A DNA stretch of 38,481 nt from positions 19,847 to 58,327 of the forward strand of contig CADEDU010000044.1 of the NCBI GenBank assembly GCA_902826155.1, read 5' to 3'. A program made the position numbers and the translations under genes. Every line of letters starts with the position of its first letter. Within the stretch, counting starts at the first letter, position 1. The DNA comes from an uncultured beta proteobacterium. GTDB lineage: Bacteria; Pseudomonadota; Gammaproteobacteria; Burkholderiales; SG8-39. The notes beneath the pieces are model-generated. The model did not search any database, was not told the origin of the DNA, and worked only from the letters and a program-made list of their open reading frames with translations. Positions 33,555 through 38,481 of this stretch are shown here, piece by piece.

Positions 33555-33955
33555 CGGACCGCTGCGCCGAAGGTGCCTGCCGGGCTCGCCCCTTGTCGGG
33601 TTGGAGGGCCTGATCCCTTCACTTGCTTTCTCTTGCCTTCGCCTGCCTCGTGATGCGTTGGGCGTTCGCGTCCCGAGGACAGCTTGTGTACCGGCTCGTT
33701 TGGGTTGAGCGAACCGACCTCGCTGCGCGGCACGCCACCTTCATCGATGCATGTACGCGCCTCGCATGCGACTCAGCGACGGCGAGCGGTGTGACTGAAT
33801 TGCAGTACGCCGTAGTCACTGCATCACAGCGCGATGCAATGCATCGAATGGCGCCCGGATTCCCTCGCGATTCCGAGCCGGTTTGCCCTGGTCAGCACGG
33901 AATAATCGCAGGCATTGCATGCACGAACGCATGCGCATCGAACGGGGCAGTGGTG
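33555..33955. other. 401-bp intergenic region between flhC and fliA
   Basis: No convincing gene; the open frame across it lacks homology and codon bias. It carries a perfect 15-bp palindrome (33832-33846), two GCATGC sites 12 bp apart (33917-33922 and 33929-33934), and an AATAAT stretch at about 33899 that could act as a -10. This looks like the fliA promoter region. Confidence 0.55.
33832..33846. promoter_or_regulatory. Perfect 15-bp palindrome upstream of fliA
   Basis: CGATGCA-A-TGCATCG has perfect 7-bp arms about one base, centred 117 bp before the fliA ATG. It is 13/15 identical to the near-palindrome upstream of flhD, suggesting a shared regulator. It does not match the published enterobacterial FlhDC box as I know it. 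Confidence 0.45.
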
Positions 33956-34681
33956 ATGCAAGCAGCGGTTGTGGCGGAGCGCGAAGTCGATGGCGACTAC
34001 GTGCAGCGCTTTCTCCCATTGGTCAAGCGCCTGGCAGGACAGCTCATGGCTCGTCTGCCGGCGAGTGTCGAAGCCGACGATATGGTCCAAGCCGGCTTGA
34101 TCGGCCTGATGGATGCCGTGAATCGATTCGAAGAGGGGCAGGGCGTGCGGTTCGAGGCCTACGCGGCACAGCGCATTCGCGGCGCCATGTTGGACGAGTT
34201 GCGGGCGGGCGATTGGTTACCGCGCAGCCTGCGGCGCAATCAGCGTGAAATCGAGCGGACGGTATCGGCACTCGAACAGTCGCTCAAGCGCGTACCGTTC
34301 GCGCGCGAAATCGCCGATGCGCTGCAGTTGAGCGTCCCCGAGTACCACGAGTTGCTCAACGAAACCTCTTCATATCAGCTGGTCTACTTCGAGGACTTCG
34401 CCGGCCCCGACGAATTGCCTCACGAAGCGCTTCTCGAGCAGCATTGCCCCGATGATCACGACAACCCGATGCACTTGCTGCATGACAGGCACTTCCGCGA
34501 GGCGCTGGTCGATGCGGTCAACAGCCTGCCCGATCGCGAACGTCGGTTGATGCATATGTACTACGAGGGTCAGCAGAACTTTCGTGAGATCGCTGTCACG
34601 CTAGGCGTGACCGAGTCGCGCGTTTGCCAGCTGCGTACGCAGGCGATCACGCGCCTGCGCGGCAAGATGAAGGACTGGTGA
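33956..34681 (+). CDS. fliA: RNA polymerase sigma factor FliA (sigma-28)
   Basis: A 241-residue sigma factor of the usual FliA length. Region 2 shows in QRFLPLVKRLAGQLMARLP, DDMVQAGLIGLMDAVNRFEE and YAAQRIRGAMLDELRAGDWLPR, the last being the FliA signature. Regions 3 and 4 follow (REIADALQLSVPEYHELL; LPDRERRLMHMYYEGQQNFREIA with the HTH VTESRVCQLRTQAI). It directs transcription of late flagellar and chemotaxis genes. I chose the ATG at 33956 after GGGG-purine sequence; upstream frame is non-coding in character. Its place directly after flhDC is unlike the usual flhF-flhG-fliA context. Confidence 0.95.
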   Translation: MQAAVVAEREVDGDYVQRFLPLVKRLAGQLMARLPASVEADDMVQAGLIGLMDAVNRFEEGQGVRFEAYAAQRIRGAMLDELRAGDWLPRSLRRNQREIERTVSALEQSLKRVPFAREIADALQLSVPEYHELLNETSSYQLVYFEDFAGPDELPHEALLEQHCPDDHDNPMHLLHDRHFREALVDAVNSLPDRERRLMHMYYEGQQNFREIAVTLGVTESRVCQLRTQAITRLRGKMKDW

Positions 34682-34735
34682 GCGTCGAGACTGCCCGAGG
34701 ATGCGTATCCGTCGGGCCCAATGCTGGCAGCCGGG

Positions 34736-35368
34736 CTATTCGACGAGGCCGTTCTTGAGCGCGTAGTGCGTGAGCTCGGCGTTCGAGCTCATGGCCATCT
34801 TGTCGAGGATGCGCGCCCGATAGACGCTGACGGTTTTGGGGCTGATCGACAGATCCCGGGCGATATCGGCCAGGCGTTTGCCCGAGGCCATCAACGTCAG
34901 CACCTGGAGTTCGCGATCGGAAAGCAGCTCGTGGGGGCGATCGGAGGTGTCGCCCGAGATGCGCTGCGCCAGGGCCTGGGCGACCTCGGCGCTAATGAAC
35001 TTGCGGCCGCTGGCAACCGTCTTGATCGCATCGACGATGGTTGCACCCGGTGCGGTCTTGCACAAATAAGCCGACGCACCGGCTCGTAGAGCACGCACTG
35101 CGTACTGGTCCTCGGGGTAGACCGACAGCATCACGATACCTAGTCGTGGTGCTTCCTGCTTCAGGAACTTGGTGATCTCCAGACCGTTCTTGCCGGGCAG
35201 CTGGACGTCGAGCAGCAGTACGTCGGCAGCCTGTTCTTCGAGGAACTTGCGGATCTCGGGGTATTGCGACGCCTCGCCCACGACCTCGATCTCCGGATCG
35301 CTCGACAGAATGTGAACCAGCCCCTTCCGGACGACAAGGTGGTCATCAGCAACGAGCACGCGAATCAT
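34736..35368 (-). CDS. NarL/UvrY-type two-component response regulator
   Basis: A 210-residue regulator. The receiver domain has the acidic pair Asp8-Asp9, phosphoacceptor Asp54 (LLLDVQLPG), Ser82 and Lys104 (LCKTAPG). A LuxR-type HTH follows (LSDRELQVLTLMASGKRLAD, SISPKTVSVYRARILDKM). No partner kinase is nearby. I chose the ATG at 35368 because GAGAGG then lies 9 bp upstream; the ATG at 35377 would leave that ribosome site touching the start. It is convergent with fliA and divergent from dnaX. A link to motility or quorum/GacA-like control is possible, but context alone is the only support. Confidence 0.93.
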   Translation of the reverse strand: MIRVLVADDHLVVRKGLVHILSSDPEIEVVGEASQYPEIRKFLEEQAADVLLLDVQLPGKNGLEITKFLKQEAPRLGIVMLSVYPEDQYAVRALRAGASAYLCKTAPGATIVDAIKTVASGRKFISAEVAQALAQRISGDTSDRPHELLSDRELQVLTLMASGKRLADIARDLSISPKTVSVYRARILDKMAMSSNAELTHYALKNGLVE

Positions 35369-35604
35369 CTTGGCCATCCTCTCTGGGATACCCTGCAGCG
35401 ATCGACCGTTTGACCACCGACCGACAGCGGCTTCTTCGAATCACACAAGACAAGATCGAGTGGAAAACCCCTGGGCATAGTAGCCCACCGCACGCGACTC
35501 CGACAACGACACTACGACTTCCAGGGGGCGCTGGCGGGTCATCGCTCGGGTTCTGCGCGCTTGGCCGGGCGCTCGTGCGGACTGCGGGTAAAATCGGCGG
35601 CACC

Positions 35605-37233
35605 ATGTCGTATCAAGTCCTCGCACGAAAATGGCGGCCGAAGCAATTCGACGAACTGGTCGGCCAGCCGCACGTCGTCAGAGCGATCACGCACGCCCTG
35701 GACTCGGGGCGTCTGCACCACGCCTACCTTTTCACGGGGACGCGTGGCGTGGGCAAGACAACGATCGCGCGAATCCTGGCGAAATCGCTCAACTGCGAGA
35801 GTGGCGTGAGTGCCACGCCATGCGGGAAGTGCTCCGCGTGCACCGAGATCGATGCGGGCCGATTCGTTGATTTGCTCGAAGTCGATGCCGCGACCAACAC
35901 CCGCGTCGACGAGATGCGCCAGCTGCTCGAGAACGCGGTCTATGCGCCGACCCGCGGTCGCTACAAGGTGTACGTGATCGACGAAGTTCACATGCTGTCG
36001 AACTCCGCGTTCAACGCGATGCTGAAGACGCTGGAGGAGCCTCCCGAGCACGTCAAGTTCGTGCTTGCGACCACCGATCCGCAGAAGATTCCCGTCACGG
36101 TGCTGTCGCGGTGCTTGCAGTTTGGTCTGAGGCAGGTGCCGGCCGAACTCATTTGGGCTCGGCTGCGGCATATCTGCGATCAGGAGCAGGTCGGGGCCGA
36201 GGACGAAGCGCTTCGGTCCATCGCGGCGGCCGCGCGCGGGAGCATGCGCGATGCGTTGTCGCTGCTCGATCAGGCGATAGCGTTCTGCGCGGGCAACGTG
36301 ACTGCCGAGGCCGTCCGCAGCATGATCGGCTCCATCGATCGCGAGTATCTGCTGACGATAGTCGAGAAGCTCGCCGCCGAAGATCTTCCTGGCGCCATCG
36401 CAACTGCCGATGAGATCCAGGCGCGGAGCTTGTCGTTCGACGAGGCGTTGCGTGGGGTAGCGGCGATGTTGCACCAGTTGGCGCTGCTTCAGGCGGTTCC
36501 GGACGTGGCAACTTCGGGCGTGGGCCTCGATACCGGGCGATTGGTCGGCCTGGCTCGCGCGATCGACGCCGAGACGCTGCAGTTGATGTACCAGATCGCG
36601 GTGCACGGTCGATCCGAACTGCCGCTCGCGCCGGACGAGTACGCGGGTTTCACGATGACGCTCGTCAGAATGGCGCGTTTCCGACCGGACAGCGCTGCAC
36701 CTGGCCCCGCGCAGGCGAAGCCCCAACAAGGGGCGCAGCCCGTGAAGGCATCTGCCAGCGGGAGTGCCGCGACGGCTCCCAGGACGCAGCAGGATCGAGC
36801 GGACAAGCCCCCCCAGCCGCCGACAGCCTCATCAACTGATGCACCGACTGGGCTCGAATTCTCCGGTGACTGGCCGGCACTGGTGCGCGATTTGAAGTTG
36901 ACCGGTTTGTCGAGGCAGCTCGCCGAGCGTGCCGAGCTGATCAGCTATCAGAACGGACGCTTCAGTCTGGCGATCGGCCAGCAGGACCGGGCGCTGGGTG
37001 AGCGCGCGTATGTCGATCGATTGCGCGCCGCGGTTCAGCAGGTTTTGGGACGCGCGATCGGTCTGGACGTCACGGTCGGAGAAACAAAGGGCGCGTCGGT
37101 CGCGGCGCTCGATGCCGCCGCGCGGGCATCGCGCCTCAAGGACGCCGAACAGGCGATTCATTCCGACCAGTTCGTGCGTGAACTCGTGGCCGATTTCGAT
37201 GCCACGATCGAATCCATCAAACCCATTCAATAA
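35605..37233 (+). CDS. dnaX: DNA polymerase III subunits gamma/tau (DnaX)
   Basis: A 542-residue clamp-loader ATPase. It opens MSYQVLARKWRPKQFDELVGQ, with Walker A GTRGVGKTT, a zinc motif CGKCSAC, Walker B/DExx in DEVHMLSNSAFNAMLK, and sensor regions after. A Pro/Ala/Gln-rich linker (about 370-415) precedes the tau C-terminal domain (DWPALVRDLKLTGLSRQLAE). A run of seven C at 36808-36814 sits in that linker; a -1 shift there would end at a stop at 36837, giving a gamma-like product. A TAAAAT -10-like box lies only 10 bp before the ATG, so the message may have a very short leader. ybaB and recR follow. Confidence 0.97.
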   Translation: MSYQVLARKWRPKQFDELVGQPHVVRAITHALDSGRLHHAYLFTGTRGVGKTTIARILAKSLNCESGVSATPCGKCSACTEIDAGRFVDLLEVDAATNTRVDEMRQLLENAVYAPTRGRYKVYVIDEVHMLSNSAFNAMLKTLEEPPEHVKFVLATTDPQKIPVTVLSRCLQFGLRQVPAELIWARLRHICDQEQVGAEDEALRSIAAAARGSMRDALSLLDQAIAFCAGNVTAEAVRSMIGSIDREYLLTIVEKLAAEDLPGAIATADEIQARSLSFDEALRGVAAMLHQLALLQAVPDVATSGVGLDTGRLVGLARAIDAETLQLMYQIAVHGRSELPLAPDEYAGFTMTLVRMARFRPDSAAPGPAQAKPQQGAQPVKASASGSAATAPRTQQDRADKPPQPPTASSTDAPTGLEFSGDWPALVRDLKLTGLSRQLAERAELISYQNGRFSLAIGQQDRALGERAYVDRLRAAVQQVLGRAIGLDVTVGETKGASVAALDAAARASRLKDAEQAIHSDQFVRELVADFDATIESIKPIQ

Positions 37234-37242
37234 GGCGCATCG

Positions 37243-37566
37243 ATGATGAAAGGCCAACTCGCCGGTCTGATGAAGCAGGCCCAGCAAATGCAAGACAATA
37301 TGCGCAAACTGCAGGAGCAGTTGGCGACGGTTGAAGTCGAAGGCCAGGCTGGGGCAGGGATGGTCAAGGTGATCATGACCTGCAAGCACGACGTCAAGCG
37401 GGTGAGCATCGCGCCATCGTTGCTGGGCGACGACAAGGACATGCTCGAGGATCTGGTGGCGGCCGCGATGAACGATGCCGTCCGCAAGGTAGAGGCAACG
37501 GTCCAGGAAAAAATGGCTGGCGTAACCGCTGGCCTGCCGCTGCCGCCGGGAATGAAACTGTTTTGA
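37243..37566 (+). CDS. YbaB/EbfC family nucleoid-associated protein
   Basis: A 107-residue protein with the YbaB signature: [20 protein letters not shown], the [17 protein letters not shown] strand, and [20 protein letters not shown], ending [11 protein letters not shown]. Such proteins form dimers that bind DNA and lie between dnaX and recR in many bacteria, exactly as here (9 bp after dnaX). The start may be the first or second of two adjacent ATGs. Confidence 0.96.
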   Translation: MMKGQLAGLMKQAQQMQDNMRKLQEQLATVEVEGQAGAGMVKVIMTCKHDVKRVSIAPSLLGDDKDMLEDLVAAAMNDAVRKVEATVQEKMAGVTAGLPLPPGMKLF

Positions 37567-37664
37567 TGTGGTGATTCGAGCCGCGTGCGTGTTCAGGTAG
37601 TGCTCGTGATCAGTTGCTTCACGCCCGTTCAGTTCGAGCGGAACCAATCCCATTCGGTGGATGC

Positions 37665-38261
37665 GTGAAGTCTCCCAATCACCTTGAGCGCCTCGTCGAG
37701 GCTTTGCGCGTCCTGCCTGGCGTGGGGCCCAAGTCTGCGCAGCGCATGGCGCATCACCTCCTGCTGGTGGATCGAATCGGGGCCGAGCGCCTGGGCGAAG
37801 CGATTGGCGCCGCGCTGAGCGGGGTGAGTCGCTGTCAGTTATGCAATGGCTTCAGCGAAGGTCCGGTCTGCGATCTGTGCAACGCCCCACAGCGGGATCG
37901 CACCCAGCTTTGCGTCGTCGAGACGCCGGCCGACCAGCTCTCGGTCGAGCAAACCCTTGCGTTCAAAGGGCTGTATTTCGTGCTGATGGGACGAATTGCG
38001 CCTCTTGAAGGGATCGGTCCGAAAGAAATCGGGCTAGACGCCTTGATAAAGCGCACCAGCGACGGCGTGGTCAAGGAAGTCATCCTGGCCACGAACTTCA
38101 CCAACGAAGGTGAGGCTACAGCGTTCTATCTGGGCGAGGTCCTGCGGGCGCGCGGGCTGGCTGTCACGCGGCTCGCACGTGGTGTTCCGGTCGGTGGCGA
38201 ATTGGAGTTCGTGGATGTCGGAACGATCGCGCAGGCGCTGTACGATCGAAAGCCGACTTGA
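37665..38261 (+). CDS. recR: Recombination mediator protein RecR
   Basis: A 198-residue RecR (E. coli: 201). The HhH region reads [21 protein letters not shown], the zinc finger is [16 protein letters not shown], and the Toprim domain starts at [17 protein letters not shown] and includes [18 protein letters not shown]. RecR with RecO/RecF loads RecA at gaps. I chose the GTG at 37665, with GGTGG upstream, because the family N-terminus starts there; an earlier start at 37614 adds unconserved residues. It closes the dnaX-ybaB-recR operon. Confidence 0.96.
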   Translation: MKSPNHLERLVEALRVLPGVGPKSAQRMAHHLLLVDRIGAERLGEAIGAALSGVSRCQLCNGFSEGPVCDLCNAPQRDRTQLCVVETPADQLSVEQTLAFKGLYFVLMGRIAPLEGIGPKEIGLDALIKRTSDGVVKEVILATNFTNEGEATAFYLGEVLRARGLAVTRLARGVPVGGELEFVDVGTIAQALYDRKPT

Positions 38262-38285
38262 GGTCGCTCCAATCGCTGCCTGATT

Positions 38286-38307
38286 GAACGTGATGTTTGA
38301 CACGTTC
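38286..38307. promoter_or_regulatory. Inverted repeat overlapping the tRNA-fMet promoter
   Basis: GAACGTG-N8-CACGTTC has perfect 7-bp arms and covers the -35 TTGACA of the tRNA promoter. It lies 24 bp after recR. No U-rich tract follows, so an operator or a weak recR 3' hairpin are both possible. Confidence 0.45.
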
Positions 38308-38326
38308 TTGCGCGGTCGACTAAACT
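38297..38326 (+). promoter_or_regulatory. Sigma-70 promoter of tRNA-fMet
   Basis: A perfect -35 TTGACA (38297-38302) is followed after 18 bp by TAAACT (38321-38326, four of six matches). Transcription would start about 15 bp before the mature tRNA. Confidence 0.6.
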
Positions 38327-38347
38327 TGTCGGTCTGACGTATTCGGG

Positions 38348-38424
38348 CGCGGGGTGGAGCAGTCTGGCAGCTCGTCGGGCTCATAACCCGAAGGTCATAG
38401 GTTCAAATCCTATCCCCGCAACCA
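38348..38424 (+). tRNA. Initiator tRNA-fMet (CAT)
   Basis: A 77-nt tRNA with genomically encoded CCA. Initiator hallmarks are present: the C1-A72 mismatch (38348 and 38420), three G-C pairs at the base of the anticodon stem (GGG/CCC), and anticodon CAT at 38382-38384. The T arm reads GTTCAAATC. Confidence 0.98.
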
Positions 38425-38427
38425 TCC

Positions 38428-38439
38428 GTTCTTTAACAA
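38428..38439 (+). promoter_or_regulatory. boxA-like antitermination sequence (putative rRNA leader)
   Basis: GTTCTTTAACAA, starting 4 bp after the tRNA, resembles the boxA element of rRNA operons (E. coli TGCTCTTTAACA). The following ACAGCCGATAGGTGTGGG also resembles sequences before rRNA genes in Burkholderiales as I recall them. No rRNA sequence is inside the window. Confidence 0.5.
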
Positions 38440-38481
38440 CCAACAGCCGATAGGTGTGGGTGCTGAGTGTAAGTTGCGTGA

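Noticed and set aside
33623..33955. N-terminal extension of FliA
   Set aside because: The normal FliA length and homology start at 33956, and the upstream part contains palindromes typical of a control region.
35410..35604. 65-residue N-terminal extension of DnaX
   Set aside because: The conserved protein begins at MSYQVLARKWRP; the upstream part is low-complexity and overlaps the promoter region.
38435..38450. Possible sigma-28 promoter (GCCGATAG) after tRNA-fMet
   Set aside because: The -10 is imperfect, no TAAA is at the right distance, and the sequence is better explained as an rRNA-type leader.

Overview
The window is a high-GC, densely coded bacterial chromosome segment. It most likely comes from a betaproteobacterium of the order Burkholderiales. 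Supporting signs are an orphan Bug-type (TctC-like) periplasmic receptor, a tcuA-tcuB pair, FlhD/FlhC flagellar master regulators, the dnaX-ybaB-recR operon, a small-type SRP RNA, and an initiator tRNA followed by a sequence resembling betaproteobacterial pre-rRNA leaders. The genus cannot be fixed from what is visible.

Left part (1-26.1 kb) is an accessory catabolic region. A leftward operon encodes a BNR/Asp-box repeat protein, a Bug receptor and an FMN-dependent alpha-hydroxy-acid dehydrogenase (cut by the window edge). Divergent from it, a rightward cluster carries tcuA, tcuB, an alpha/beta hydrolase, a luciferase-like (LLM) flavin oxidoreductase and a fumarylacetoacetate-hydrolase-family protein. 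A leftward pair (LLM oxidoreductase, MFS transporter) converges on it. Next come a DUF3014 membrane protein, a YfcG-like GST, a second TcuA-like flavoprotein, a beta-class-like GST and a multi-repeat DUF5666 lipoprotein that ends at a clear intrinsic terminator. An acyl-CoA synthetase is divergent from an eight-gene-scale rightward run of seven genes: a lone form-II CoxL-like molybdenum hydroxylase subunit, class II aldolase, RutA/SsuD-like LLM monooxygenase, metallo-beta-lactamase-fold hydrolase, Gfo/Idh/MocA oxidoreductase, cupin and a RidA-family protein with a basic tail. Together these look like one or more uncharacterised oxidative degradation pathways for organic acids or heterocyclic/aromatic compounds: uptake (Bug, MFS), CoA activation, hydroxylation (Mo enzyme, LLMs), C-C or ring hydrolysis (FAH, alpha/beta hydrolase, MBL) and clean-up of reactive intermediates (GSTs, RidA). 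The substrate is not evident.

Right part (26.3-38.5 kb) is core genome. parE-parC encode topoisomerase IV and abut a convergent lytic transglycosylase gene. The 4.5S SRP RNA follows. A flagellar regulatory island comes next: a fliT-like gene read leftward from a very good sigma-28 promoter, then flhD, flhC and fliA rightward. A nearly identical 15-bp palindrome (13/15 identity) lies upstream of both flhD and fliA. A NarL/UvrY-type response regulator is convergent with fliA and divergent from dnaX-ybaB-recR. The window closes with an initiator tRNA-fMet under a TTGACA promoter and a boxA-like sequence, suggesting that an rRNA operon or rRNA-like leader starts just beyond the edge.
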